The notes under the pieces are model-generated. The model saw only the letters and a list, made by a program, of their open reading frames with translations, had not been told where the DNA came from and did no database searches. This document shows positions 25,529 to 34,089 of a DNA stretch of 64,000 nt, piece by piece. Positions within the stretch are counted from its first letter, which is position 1, and the number at the start of each line of letters is the position of its first letter. Position numbers and translations under genes: made by a program. This DNA is from Mycobacterium asiaticum (GTDB taxonomy: Bacteria > Actinomycetota > Actinomycetes > Mycobacteriales > Mycobacteriaceae), in NCBI RefSeq assembly GCF_001673315.1, contig NZ_LZLQ01000058.1:1-64000 (forward strand). The letters run 5' to 3'.

Positions 25529-26514
25529 CGCGCCTCCTCCCGTACCCGACGGCCGACCTCGGCCTTGATCTCTGCACCGATATGGGCACCGGACGCCGAG
25601 GCGAGTCCGGAAACATTCACGCCCTCAACACCTTCGATCGACAGCAACGCGCGGGCCTCGGCGACCGCGGCCGAGATACCCGCCGACACCGGATCCGCCG
25701 CGGTCAAGACCTCCTCCGTGACGGCCGGGTCGAGTTCGAGGCCGGGCAATCCCTGCAAGACGGCCGCGGACACGCTGTCGGTGAACACTGCTACCGCGGC
25801 GATGACCGGGATCGACAAGCCCGCTGATCGCGCCGTGGTCATGAAGTCCTGGATCATCTTGGGAAACGGGACGTGGTTGAGCACCGCCACGCCGGCTCCG
25901 GCCCGCTGCTTCTCCACCAATCGCATAGGTCGGCCGTGCACGGGCGGTGCTGTGGGAGTCTCCGGCACCGCCGGTGTGACCCCGACGGAAGCCGCCAGCG
26001 ACACCAGGCGTGGCCCGTCGAGGTCGAAGGTCTGCGTCACGTCCGGGCGTACGTCGTATCCCCGCCCGTCACCGGTCACGCACAGCACCGTGTCCACGCC
26101 AATGCTCTTCAAGCCGCGAAGTTCCTGCTCGAGCACGACGCGGTTGCGATCACGGCAGGACAACGTGATCCACGGTGCCACCCCCACGTCGAGCAGCAAG
26201 GCCCCCATCAGCGTCGGCGGAAAGTCCGGTTTGTTCTGATGCTCACCCACCAGAACGGCATCACAGGCGGGCGCCAGGATCGACGCGGTCGCCGCGACGT
26301 CAGCGCGGTCGAAGGGCGTGCAGCTGAAGTCGGTGAGCACCAACGGAGGCAGGTGCGGCCGGGCGGTGAGTCGCTCGTCTGACACAGGTCCCGCCCAGGG
26401 CACGACGTCATCGAATGCGCATGCACCGGCACGCATTTCGCATTGACCGTCGGGACGCACTCCGCCGCAGGGCCCGAACTCCATTCGTTTCGGACAACCC
26501 AGCTCCGCCGGCAT
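25525..26514 (-). CDS. Methylenetetrahydrofolate reductase-like protein with N-terminal Cys-rich (MTHFR_C-type) domain
   Basis: 329 residues from ATG 26514, preceded by GAAGGGG. The first ~35 residues, CPKRMEFGPCGGVRPDGQCE plus a further Cys, resemble the cysteine-rich MTHFR_C/MetV-type segment. The rest is an MTHFR-like TIM barrel (LVLTDFSCTPFDRADVAAT, ACDAVLVGEHQNKPDF, VDTVLCVTGDGRGYD, SIPVIAAVAVFTDS). In acetogens MetV and MetF are separate proteins; here the Cys-rich part is fused in front. It should act on a folate-bound C1 unit, but the electron donor is unknown. Co-transcribed with a methyltransferase. Confidence 0.75.
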   Translation of the reverse strand: MPAELGCPKRMEFGPCGGVRPDGQCEMRAGACAFDDVVPWAGPVSDERLTARPHLPPLVLTDFSCTPFDRADVAATASILAPACDAVLVGEHQNKPDFPPTLMGALLLDVGVAPWITLSCRDRNRVVLEQELRGLKSIGVDTVLCVTGDGRGYDVRPDVTQTFDLDGPRLVSLAASVGVTPAVPETPTAPPVHGRPMRLVEKQRAGAGVAVLNHVPFPKMIQDFMTTARSAGLSIPVIAAVAVFTDSVSAAVLQGLPGLELDPAVTEEVLTAADPVSAGISAAVAEARALLSIEGVEGVNVSGLASASGAHIGAEIKAEVGRRVREEAR

Positions 26515-26581
26515 AGGCGCCCCTTCCTGATCGGTACCTGCAGGCGGATACCCAGCGGACCGCAGGCGCAAGCGCGAGGAA

Positions 26582-27877
26582 CTATGGCGCGGCCGCCGGT
26601 GCCACGTTCGGCGTGTCCAGTCGCTCGGCGAGCCAGGGCAGGGTGAGCGAGAAAGCCGTGGCCGCCGACGGCCAGTCGTGTTTGCCGGGGAGTGCGACGA
26701 CCTTGCAGGAGATGCCGTTGGCGGTACCGATTTCGCACAGTTCCTCAGCCGCCTGCTGGCCCACCGCCTTGCGGTGTGGGGAAGCGCCCGGGACCGCGAA
26801 CAGGCCGGACAGGTCGTGGTAATCACCATGGCGGGTAATCGCTGTTCGCGGGTCAAACCAGCGGTACGCCGCGGCGTCACCGCCGAATAACCGGTCGATC
26901 GTCTGCTGTCGGGTGCCCGCATTCGGGGCGATGTCGCCGCCGATGTCGACGAACGCACTGAATGTCCCGGGGTGCATGACGGCCAGATCAACGGCGCACG
27001 TGCCACCGGAGGAAAAACCCGCGACGCCCCACTTGCTCTGCCCGCCCAGCGCGAACTGCTCGGTGATCTCCGGGATCACCTCTGCGGTCAAATGGTCGGC
27101 GGCGTTACCGCGTGGGCCGTTCACACACTCGGTGTCGGACGTGAATCCGCCAGTGGCGTCGGCGAAGACGGCTACGGGAGCATTACCGGAGTGCGCTGCG
27201 GCATAGGCATCGAGGGCCGTCCCGGCGGCGCCGGCGCGCACCCAGTCCGCCGGGGTGTTGAATTCACCGCCGATCATCAACACCGCGGGCAGCGCCGGGG
27301 GCGGCGTGCTGGTGAACCAGGCGGGCGGCAGGTAGACCCATTCGGTGCGGTGCGCAAACCCCGACACGCGTGCGCTCGTGTGTACCGGCACCAGCGCTCC
27401 GTGCGGTGGTGCAACACCTTCGCGCTGCATCACCCGCATGGTCTGGACGTCGATCTGGTGGGGCAGCGGCCGGTTGGTCAGCTGGCTCCATGCGGAGTGA
27501 ACGGTCGCGAAGTAACCGAGCCAACCGTTGATGATCAATCCGGTGCTGAGCAGGCAGAACGACGTGGCGAAGACCAGCACGTTCCGTCGCCACCATCCGG
27601 CGGCCCGCCAGCCGAAGACGGCCAGCGCGGCAGCCAGCCCCACCAGCGACACCCATAGCCACATCGTCCACGGTGCCGGCTCACTGGCCAGGCCCAACGT
27701 CCCGTAATAGCGGTACGCCAGCCCGCCGGTGATCGCTGCCACCGCGAAGGCCAGCGGCACCCACCGCGTGCGCCAGCGCCGTCCGCGCCACCCGACCGCG
27801 TAGAGCAATGCCGCGGCCGCCAGAGCCTGCACCATCGCCGGGATGACGCCATGCATCAGCGAGGCGCGTTCCAACAT
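26582..27877 (-). CDS. Membrane-anchored esterase (alpha/beta hydrolase, esterase D/antigen 85-like)
   Basis: 431 residues. Four hydrophobic helices occupy the first ~125 residues (MVQALAAAALLYAVGW, WVPLAFAVAAITGGLAY, MWLWVSLVGLAAALAVFGW, LVFATSFCLLSTGLIING). The outer domain is an alpha/beta hydrolase with the nucleophile elbow GFSSGG, an acid probably in the region after VDIGGD, and the His in LPGKHDWPSA. This layout (four-helix anchor plus esterase) is common in mycobacteria and related to the mycolyltransferase fold. The active site would face the periplasm. Substrate unknown. A second ATG 7 codons in is a possible start. Confidence 0.85.
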   Translation of the reverse strand: MLERASLMHGVIPAMVQALAAAALLYAVGWRGRRWRTRWVPLAFAVAAITGGLAYRYYGTLGLASEPAPWTMWLWVSLVGLAAALAVFGWRAAGWWRRNVLVFATSFCLLSTGLIINGWLGYFATVHSAWSQLTNRPLPHQIDVQTMRVMQREGVAPPHGALVPVHTSARVSGFAHRTEWVYLPPAWFTSTPPPALPAVLMIGGEFNTPADWVRAGAAGTALDAYAAAHSGNAPVAVFADATGGFTSDTECVNGPRGNAADHLTAEVIPEITEQFALGGQSKWGVAGFSSGGTCAVDLAVMHPGTFSAFVDIGGDIAPNAGTRQQTIDRLFGGDAAAYRWFDPRTAITRHGDYHDLSGLFAVPGASPHRKAVGQQAAEELCEIGTANGISCKVVALPGKHDWPSAATAFSLTLPWLAERLDTPNVAPAAAP

Positions 27878-27915
27878 GCCGGGTGGGTACCCACTCCTGC
27901 TGCCGCGCCACGTAA

Positions 27916-29343
27916 TCAGCCCGTCGGCGCCGGCGCGACGTCGGCAGCCCCCGGAAATCCCGCCAATTCCCGCAATTCGGTGAACGCGGCGGCGAAGGCC
28001 TCGGTCACCTCGTGCGTGTCGTTCAACGTTGCGTCGTCGGCCAGCACTGAGACACTCAGCTGGTCGACGTAGCTCCAGACGGTGATGTTCAGCGCGGCTC
28101 CGGCGGCCAGCGGTCCCACTGAATAGAATTCGCTGACCACCGCTCCCGCGACCTCGCCGCGATCCCGCGGACCCGGAACGTTGGAGACGATCAGGTTGAA
28201 CAGCTGATTGGGTGCCGCACGCCGCGACATCCAGCCGAACGTGGCACGGGTGACGGTGGGCGGCACAAACTCCAGCCAGCGGCCCACCAGGGTGGGTCCG
28301 AGTAGCTGGTGATCCTCTTTGGCGATGCGTGTCGACGTTCGGATCAAACCGAGCCGCCCCATCGGATCGGCAACCTGCACTGGGAGCGACACCAACATGG
28401 TGGCCAGTGCGTTGCCGGTGATCCGGTCCGGTGAAGTATCGGTAGCGGTCGGTACCGAGGCGACGAGCGGTCTATCGGTGGCTTCGCCGTAATCGAGCAG
28501 CAGCCGCCGCAAGGCCCCCGCCGCCACGGTCAGCACCAGGTCGTTGAGGGTGACTTCGAGTCTCTTGCTGACCGATTTCACGTCAGCCAACGGCAGGGCC
28601 GCACTCGCGAAAGTCCTTCCCGGCGAGAGCTTGTGATTGAGGAAGGTGGGCGCCGGGTCGAATCGCTCGGCTAGCCCGGGATGGCTCAGCCGTTGCCGCG
28701 CACGGCGTTGCAACCGATAGGCGCCGACCACTCCGTCCCGGACCGCCGACGGCAAAGTCCGAATCCGCGCCGCATGGTCGCGCGCCGCGAAGCGCAGCAC
28801 CTCACCGGTCGACGGGGCAACAGAAGCCGAATTGTGTTGCTGCTGTGTATATTCGGGATCGCCAACGTCCAGGGTTCGCGCCATCAGATTCGCCGAGGCG
28901 ACGCCGTCGGCGAGCACGTGATGCACCTTGCCGATCACTGCGACGCGCTGGTCGCTGAGCCCCTCCGCGTAATAGAACTGCCAGAGGGGACGACTCCGGT
29001 CAAGCGGTGTGCTGGCGATCGCACCGATCACGGCGTCGAGTTCACGTCGCCCGCCGGGCGCGGGGATTTCGACGTGCTGCAGGTGGTAGTCGAGATCGAG
29101 TTCGGCGTCCTCACGCCAGATCGGACGATGTAGCCGCCACGGAGTGTCCACCAGTTGATAGCGCATCGGTTCAAGGCCCGGCAGGCGGTCCCGGAACACA
29201 TCCCGGAACGCCTCGAACGTCGCCCGGCCCTCCGAACCCTGGAAATTGGAGGTGTCGACCACCGCCACCTTGAGGGTGTGCTGGTGGACGTTGGGCGTCT
29301 CGCTGGCAAGCATCAGCACATCCCACCCACTGAGTCGCTTCAC
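27916..29343 (-). CDS. Wax ester synthase/diacylglycerol acyltransferase (WS/DGAT, Tgs family)
   Basis: 475 residues, full length. The catalytic motif HHxxxDG appears as KVHHVLADGVAS at about residue 142, and the C-terminal half carries the ND-containing motif (VTLNDLVLTVAAGALRRLL) and PLVASVPTATDT. It esterifies acyl-CoA to diacylglycerol or a fatty alcohol, giving storage lipid. The N-terminus (MKRLSGWDVLMLASETPNVH) confirms the start. It sits among hydrolases (29.4-30.3 kb and 26.6-27.9 kb) on the same strand, consistent with a lipid-turnover group, although spacing does not prove an operon. Confidence 0.93.
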   Translation of the reverse strand: MKRLSGWDVLMLASETPNVHQHTLKVAVVDTSNFQGSEGRATFEAFRDVFRDRLPGLEPMRYQLVDTPWRLHRPIWREDAELDLDYHLQHVEIPAPGGRRELDAVIGAIASTPLDRSRPLWQFYYAEGLSDQRVAVIGKVHHVLADGVASANLMARTLDVGDPEYTQQQHNSASVAPSTGEVLRFAARDHAARIRTLPSAVRDGVVGAYRLQRRARQRLSHPGLAERFDPAPTFLNHKLSPGRTFASAALPLADVKSVSKRLEVTLNDLVLTVAAGALRRLLLDYGEATDRPLVASVPTATDTSPDRITGNALATMLVSLPVQVADPMGRLGLIRTSTRIAKEDHQLLGPTLVGRWLEFVPPTVTRATFGWMSRRAAPNQLFNLIVSNVPGPRDRGEVAGAVVSEFYSVGPLAAGAALNITVWSYVDQLSVSVLADDATLNDTHEVTEAFAAAFTELRELAGFPGAADVAPAPTG

Positions 29344-29376
29344 CGCCGCTCCTCTCAGCGCATCGACACCCTCGAG

Positions 29377-30270
29377 CTAAGGGACCGCCCGCCTGCCATG
29401 TTGGCACGCAGGCAGCCGACGGTGCACCGATTCGATAGCCCGGGTAACCCCCGGAACGAATGCCGACGGCGTGAACGTGCACCCAGCGTGGCCCGCGTCG
29501 ATGGCTACCATCTCGGCGCCCGGGATTTGCTCTGCCAGCCACTGCTGGCGTCTCACTCCGAAGGCGCGATCTTTCATCGTGACGACCACGGCCGTCGGCA
29601 CGTCGATGTCCCCGACCCACGATGTCGAGTCGAACCGGACCACTTCGGCAACCGCGCGCGTGATGCCGCCCGGCGACGTGGCGCGAAACTGACCCAGAAC
29701 CCACTGGTGGTCGGGCAGGAACCCACCGTTTGGCACCAACCCGGCGGGCTGGCAGCGACGCGGCGCCGGGGTAAGTGACTCGATGAGGGCCGCGAACAAG
29801 CCGGTGGCCACCCGCTCGTACTGAGCGCGACTCACCGCCGCCGCGGCGGCGCACAGCACCAACCCGTCCACCCGTTCACGGTGCCGCCGCCACACCAACT
29901 GCGCGATCAGCGATCCCATCGAGTAGCCGACCGGCACGAACGTATCGATACCCAGGACGTCGGCCAGTGCGGCGACGTCGTCGGCGCAGTCCTCGAGCAG
30001 CATCCGCGGCGGTGATATGCCCTGGCCGTGGCAGCGCTGGTCGAAGACGACCACGCGGCCGAACTCGCGTATCGCGTCCAACGCGGGATACCAGGTCATC
30101 AACCCGGTGCAGGCCAGCGAGTGCAGCAGGACGTACGTCGGCCCGTCAAAGTCCGCGGACGGGCCCGAGTCGAAGACGTAGGTGCTGCCCCGACCCGGAA
30201 GGTCCACCACTTCGCCGGACGGGACGTTTGCGACCGAAGCCAGTGCGGGCACCCTCGGTAACCGCATCAT
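29377..30270 (-). CDS. Alpha/beta hydrolase
   Basis: 297 residues. Oxyanion region VLLHSLACTGLMTW; nucleophile elbow GYSMGS (G-x-S-x-G) at about residue 115; FDQRCHGQGIS after the second strand; the catalytic His is probably in AIDAGHAGC near the C-terminus. The family includes esterases, lipases and C-C hydrolases. It precedes the WS/DGAT gene by 33 bases on the same strand, which suggests a lipid ester substrate. Two adjacent ATG codons leave the start ambiguous by one residue. Upstream (30271-30407) nothing is seen. Confidence 0.86.
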   Translation of the reverse strand: MMRLPRVPALASVANVPSGEVVDLPGRGSTYVFDSGPSADFDGPTYVLLHSLACTGLMTWYPALDAIREFGRVVVFDQRCHGQGISPPRMLLEDCADDVAALADVLGIDTFVPVGYSMGSLIAQLVWRRHRERVDGLVLCAAAAAVSRAQYERVATGLFAALIESLTPAPRRCQPAGLVPNGGFLPDHQWVLGQFRATSPGGITRAVAEVVRFDSTSWVGDIDVPTAVVVTMKDRAFGVRRQQWLAEQIPGAEMVAIDAGHAGCTFTPSAFVPGVTRAIESVHRRLPACQHGRRAVP

Positions 30271-30407
30271 GGAAAGACCTCGCCGGAAGCTGTCGATGGG
30301 CTATTCAAACACGTGCGGGACGACAGGCGCTCACGGCCGGGCCGGGTTTCCGGCGAAGTGGAGCGGGGTAGCTGAGAGGAACACCCACCCCTGGAAACGG
30401 AGAAATC

Positions 30408-30554
30408 GTGACGACTGCGGAACAACCGCCCCCGGAAGGCTCCGAGCAACCACCCCAGGCCGCCGAGGGCCAGGGGTTGGACGACACCTCCAAAGAATTC
30501 GCCGCTGACCCCGCCTCGGCCGCCGATGGCGGAGGTAGCGGTCCCGACAAGTAA
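30408..30554 (+). CDS. Small acidic, probably disordered protein, 48 residues
   Basis: GTG at 30408 preceded by GGAGAAA; stop TAA at 30552-30554. The product is rich in Glu, Asp, Pro, Gly and Ala (MTTAEQPPPEGSEQPPQAA, then LDDTSKEFAADPASAADGG), with no hydrophobic core and no cysteine, so it is likely unstructured. A similar small acidic frame exists at 41792-41959. It lies 30 bases before the DUF1206 gene on the same strand. Coding status rests on the ribosome site, codon use and stop placement; function is unknown. Confidence 0.55.
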   Translation: MTTAEQPPPEGSEQPPQAAEGQGLDDTSKEFAADPASAADGGGSGPDK

Positions 30555-30584
30555 GCCGAGTGAGAGCCGACCCTGAGTGAGATC

Positions 30585-31388
30585 ATGCGGTTACAGCTCC
30601 TGCACGATGCGACTCGGCACGATGGCTTACGGTTCGCCGCCAGAACAGGATTCATCGTCAGTGGCGTCATTCATCTGCTTATCGCTTACCTGATCGCACG
30701 CATCGCGTGCGGCAGTTCCGCGAACGCCGACCCGTCCGGCGCCCTGGCGACGGTTGCGTCGAGCGGCGGCGGGGAGGCGGCGTTGTGGGGCCTTGCGTTG
30801 GCTCTGGTCCCGTTGACGCTGTGGCGGCTCGTCGAGGCGTTGATTGGGCTGCACCCGGCCGAGGGCTTCGATGCCGACCCGCAGGACACGAGCGCGGGTA
30901 ATCGCTTGAAAGCGTTGGGATTGATGGCGGTCTATTGCGGAGTGGGCCTGACCGCGGTGCGTTTCGCGCTCGGCGACCGCCAGCCGAGCGGTCAGCAGAC
31001 CGCCGGCCTCAGCGCGCGATTGATGCAATCAGGACCGGGTCGGGTGGCCCTGATTCTCGGTGGTGTGGCCATCGTCGTGGTCGGCGGCTACCACGCATAC
31101 AAGGGGGCGTCGAAGAAATTCCTTTCCGACCTGACTGATCGGCCGAAGGCGGTGACGGTCCTCGGCGGATGCGGTTACGTCGTGGAAGGCTTGGTGCTGG
31201 CTATCGCCGGAGTCCTGCTGGTGACGGCATCGATCGAAGTCGATCCCGCGAAGGCGGCGGGTCTGGACGCTGCCGTGAAAACGCTTGCCGCAACCCGCAT
31301 CGGGATGGTGTTGCTGGTTTTCGCATCGTTCGGGTTTGCTGCCTATGGCTTGTACAGCCTTGCGCTGACCCGTTACTCGCGGATGTGA
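30585..31388 (+). CDS. DUF1206-family membrane protein
   Basis: 267 residues made of three DUF1206 units, each a two-helix hairpin: (1) ARTGFIVSGVIHLLIAYLIA with ALWGLALALVPLTLWRLVEA; (2) LKALGLMAVYCGVGLTAVRFA with ALILGGVAIVVVGGYHAYKG; (3) VLGGCGYVVEGLVLAIAGVLL with MVLLVFASFGFAAYGLYSL. About six transmembrane helices. Function unknown. The last 16 bases overlap the 3' end of the convergent PolA-like gene. Confidence 0.87.
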   Translation: MRLQLLHDATRHDGLRFAARTGFIVSGVIHLLIAYLIARIACGSSANADPSGALATVASSGGGEAALWGLALALVPLTLWRLVEALIGLHPAEGFDADPQDTSAGNRLKALGLMAVYCGVGLTAVRFALGDRQPSGQQTAGLSARLMQSGPGRVALILGGVAIVVVGGYHAYKGASKKFLSDLTDRPKAVTVLGGCGYVVEGLVLAIAGVLLVTASIEVDPAKAAGLDAAVKTLAATRIGMVLLVFASFGFAAYGLYSLALTRYSRM

Positions 31389-32593
31389 CTCGCCGATGCC
31401 GCCGCGCCCCAGGTAGGGCCGCAACCGATCGACACCTCCAACGGCACGTCCAGCGGATAAGCGCCGCACATACTTTCTTGGACATATGCGGCCAATCCGT
31501 CGCGTTCGCCAGAGGCAACTTCGAACACCAGCTGATCGGCAGCCTGTAGCACCAGCCGCGACCTCAGGCCGGCCGCTTTGATCACCTGGGCAACATCGAT
31601 CATCGCGACCTTGAGGATGTCAGCGGCGCTCCCGTCGATCGCCATGGCGAGGGCGGCGCGCTCGGCGCTCTGGCGCGCCCAGGCGTCGTCGCTGCCCAGA
31701 TCCGCCAGATAGCGTCGCCGGCCGAGCAGAGTGGACGCGTATCCGGCCTCACGAGCCTCGTCGAGCACACCGCGCTCGCCGTTCCGGTGGGCCAGGATTC
31801 GGGTCTCCAGCTGGTCATAGTGCGCGGTCATCAACTCGGCGTAGTCTTCGCCCGCGACGAACGCGCCGCGCTCGTCGGGTCCGACACCTGCGGGGAGTGC
31901 GGCGTGGATGCGCCCGTCCGGTGCAATGGCGTTCACCAATTCGCCGGCGCCTTGACCCAGCAGACGCCGGTCCACGGCTATACCTACGGACTCGGTCTCG
32001 GCGAGCACCCGCTGGGCGGGCAACTCCAGCCGGCCCAGCAGCGACGAGGAGTCGATCCGCGCCAACTCCTCATCCAGCACGTCCGCCAGATCAAGCACCG
32101 CACAAGCCTGCAGGATCAACCCCTTCGGTGTGTGCGGTGTGTGCGGTGTGTCTCCCTGGACAGCTTCCGAGGGCAACGCGCAGCGCATGTGCCGCACCAA
32201 AAGGTCGTTGAGCGAACAAGATTGGCGCTCGGAACGCAATAGGTACGCCGCCAGCACTGTGTCGGAGGTAACTCCGCGCAAGGTCCAGCCACGACCCCGG
32301 AGCGCATGCAGCGCCGGCTTCGCGTCGTGCACAGCCTTGGGCGGACCCGGGTCGGCGAACCAGGATGCCAATGCCTCTTGGTCATCCGGGGTGAGTGCGC
32401 CGGCGTCGATGTAGCGGCCGTCCCCGTCGGCCGCCACGATGGCCAACGCGACGGCCTGGGCGTCATAGCCGGGACCGGTGCCGATGACGGCCAGACCGAA
32501 CCGATTGCCCAGACTGTGTTCGGAGAGCCAGGCGGCAAGTTCACCGACCTGCAACACCCGCCCTCGTACGTCGAAATCTCTGGACAGGCTCAT
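31373..32593 (-). CDS. Degenerate DNA polymerase I (PolA) family protein lacking fingers region and motif A Asp
   Basis: 406 residues. The N-terminal ~170 look like the inactive 3'-5' exonuclease-like domain of actinobacterial PolA (KAVHDAKPALHAL, SDTVLAAYLL). The rest aligns piecewise with the PolA polymerase domain: ESVGIAVDRRLL, DGRIH, AGEDYAELMTAHYDQLETRI, GYASTLLGRRRYLADL, GSAADILKVAMIDV and GAYPLDVPLEVSIG. Two internal stretches are missing: the block after DGRIH (residue ~230), and everything between ILAHRNGERG and AREAGYAST, which in PolA contains the O-helix and fingers. The motif A Asp is His258 and motif C VHDE reads AADQ. A normal polymerase reaction is unlikely. The stretch coding TPHTPHTP is a 9-base tandem repeat. 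Confidence 0.85.
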   Translation of the reverse strand: MSLSRDFDVRGRVLQVGELAAWLSEHSLGNRFGLAVIGTGPGYDAQAVALAIVAADGDGRYIDAGALTPDDQEALASWFADPGPPKAVHDAKPALHALRGRGWTLRGVTSDTVLAAYLLRSERQSCSLNDLLVRHMRCALPSEAVQGDTPHTPHTPKGLILQACAVLDLADVLDEELARIDSSSLLGRLELPAQRVLAETESVGIAVDRRLLGQGAGELVNAIAPDGRIHAALPAGVGPDERGAFVAGEDYAELMTAHYDQLETRILAHRNGERGVLDEAREAGYASTLLGRRRYLADLGSDDAWARQSAERAALAMAIDGSAADILKVAMIDVAQVIKAAGLRSRLVLQAADQLVFEVASGERDGLAAYVQESMCGAYPLDVPLEVSIGCGPTWGAAASASHIRE

Positions 32594-32710
32594 CCGGCAA
32601 CCCGAATCAGGCCTGCCGTCGCCATGCTCAACGCCGCCTCCCTGGTCCGTTCAGCTTCGGGCACAAGGTTAACGTCGTACCCGGTCCCGCAAGCTCGTAG
32701 CCTGGAACCC

Positions 32711-33487
32711 ATGACCACGACAACGAATACCGCAGATGCGACAGCGGACACCTTTCATACGGCGTGGGAGCGGTGGCACCAAGAGCGGGAAAGCTACTAC
32801 CGCGACCCGCTGGGTTGGGTGAGTTTGACCGGCTTGTACTGGCTCACCGACGAATTCACGACGGTCGCCGACCTGCCGGGTCGCTGGCGCGCCGATGCCG
32901 AGGCTGTGTACGTCCAGGGCATCGAGGGAACCGACCGGCTCGAACCCATCGAAGGGGCGCCGGGGTTGCTGGTCGATGTCGGGGAGCGCCGCATCGAAGT
33001 GATTCGCCGCACCGGTTCGGCGGCGTTGCGCGTCCACGACCCTAAATCGCCGCACCTCGCCAAGTACCGCGGCATACCTACCTATCCGCCGAACGAACAA
33101 TGGTGCATCACAGGCACTTTCACCAAGTACGAGCAGGCGGAGACGGTGACCGCCGGTGCCGTCGTGGCAGGCCTTCAACACCACTTGAGTGCGGTCGGGG
33201 TCATCGATTTCCAGCTGGCCGGTGAGTCGCTGCAACTCGTCGCGTTCAGCGCCAAAGACGGCACACTGCAGGTGTTGTTCACCGACGCCACCAGCGGAGT
33301 CACGACATACCCTGGCGCTCGGTCACTTTCGGTCAGCCAGCCGGACGCCGAAGGGAGAGTGACGCTGGACTTCAACCGGGCATCCAACCTGCCGTGCTCG
33401 TTCACCGACTACGCGACCTGCCCGGTCGCGCCGCCGGAGAACCGGCTGCCGATCGCTGTTGAAGCCGGTGAAAAGAACCCCCGCTGA
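32711..33487 (+). CDS. DUF1684-family protein
   Basis: 258 residues from ATG 32711; an in-frame extension upstream is antisense to the PolA-like gene and is ignored. Family blocks: WERWHQERESYYRDPLGWVS, LTGLYWL and, near the C-terminus, TLDFNRASNLPCSFTDYATC followed by PVAPPENRLPIAVEAGEK. DUF1684 proteins are soluble beta-rich proteins of unknown function. The conserved FNRASNLPC...CPVAPPENRL end is intact. It precedes, convergently, the DDN-like protein. Confidence 0.88.
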   Translation: MTTTTNTADATADTFHTAWERWHQERESYYRDPLGWVSLTGLYWLTDEFTTVADLPGRWRADAEAVYVQGIEGTDRLEPIEGAPGLLVDVGERRIEVIRRTGSAALRVHDPKSPHLAKYRGIPTYPPNEQWCITGTFTKYEQAETVTAGAVVAGLQHHLSAVGVIDFQLAGESLQLVAFSAKDGTLQVLFTDATSGVTTYPGARSLSVSQPDAEGRVTLDFNRASNLPCSFTDYATCPVAPPENRLPIAVEAGEKNPR

Positions 33488-33493
33488 GCGGGT

Positions 33494-33916
33494 CTACTCC
33501 AGCACGAAGACCGGGATGAGCCGATCCGTCTTCGTCTGATACTCGGCATATGGCGGGTAGGCCTCTACAGCCAGCCGCCACCACTGCTCACGTTCGGCTC
33601 CCTCAACCTCGCGCGCCGTCAGGGTGACAACCTTCGTACCGTCCTGCAGGGTCACAGCAGGGTTGGCTTTGAGGTTGAAGTACCAGGACGGGTGCTCGGG
33701 TGCGCCGCCCTTGGACGCCACGATCGCGTAACTGCCGTCCTTCTCGACGCGCATGAGGGGCACATACCGTTGCTTTCCGGACTTCGCACCAGTCATCGTC
33801 ACCAGGACGACCGGCTTGTCGAAAATCTCGACGCCATCGGTGGTGCCTTGTTTCAGGATCTGTTCGGTCTGCTTACGTACCCACTCGGTGGGGCTCAGCT
33901 CGATCTGGTCAGCCAT
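33494..33916 (-). CDS. F420-dependent nitroreductase family (DDN-like) protein
   Basis: 140 residues from the ATG at 33916. The split-barrel flavin fold of the deazaflavin-dependent nitroreductase group is clear: VVLVTMTGAKSGKQRYVPL, then MRVEKDGSYAIVASKGGAPE and HPSWYFNLKANPAVTLQDG. DDN is the enzyme that activates pretomanid in M. tuberculosis using F420H2; paralogs reduce quinones. Physiological substrate unknown. Its stop is 6 bases from the convergent DUF1684 gene. Confidence 0.88.
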   Translation of the reverse strand: MADQIELSPTEWVRKQTEQILKQGTTDGVEIFDKPVVLVTMTGAKSGKQRYVPLMRVEKDGSYAIVASKGGAPEHPSWYFNLKANPAVTLQDGTKVVTLTAREVEGAEREQWWRLAVEAYPPYAEYQTKTDRLIPVFVLE

Positions 33917-34089
33917 ACCGATTGGCAACAACCCGGCACTGCTGGTCCATTCCCCGGCGGCGGTATTGGTGCGGAGCCGCGGCTGTGGGTGCGCCGACGG
34001 GAACCACCCTCGCAGTGCTCTCAAGTGGCAAAACACCACGGCGGCAAGCAAATCGGTGTGAGGTTACTGGGCGCGGGTATATAAGCGCC

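Noticed and set aside
30271-30407. Possible extra gene between the alpha/beta hydrolase and the small acidic gene
   Set aside because: Short frames here lack a start with ribosome site and resemble no family.
32306-32710. N-terminal extension of the DUF1684 protein
   Set aside because: It is antisense to the PolA-like gene, and the family starts at the ATG at 32711.
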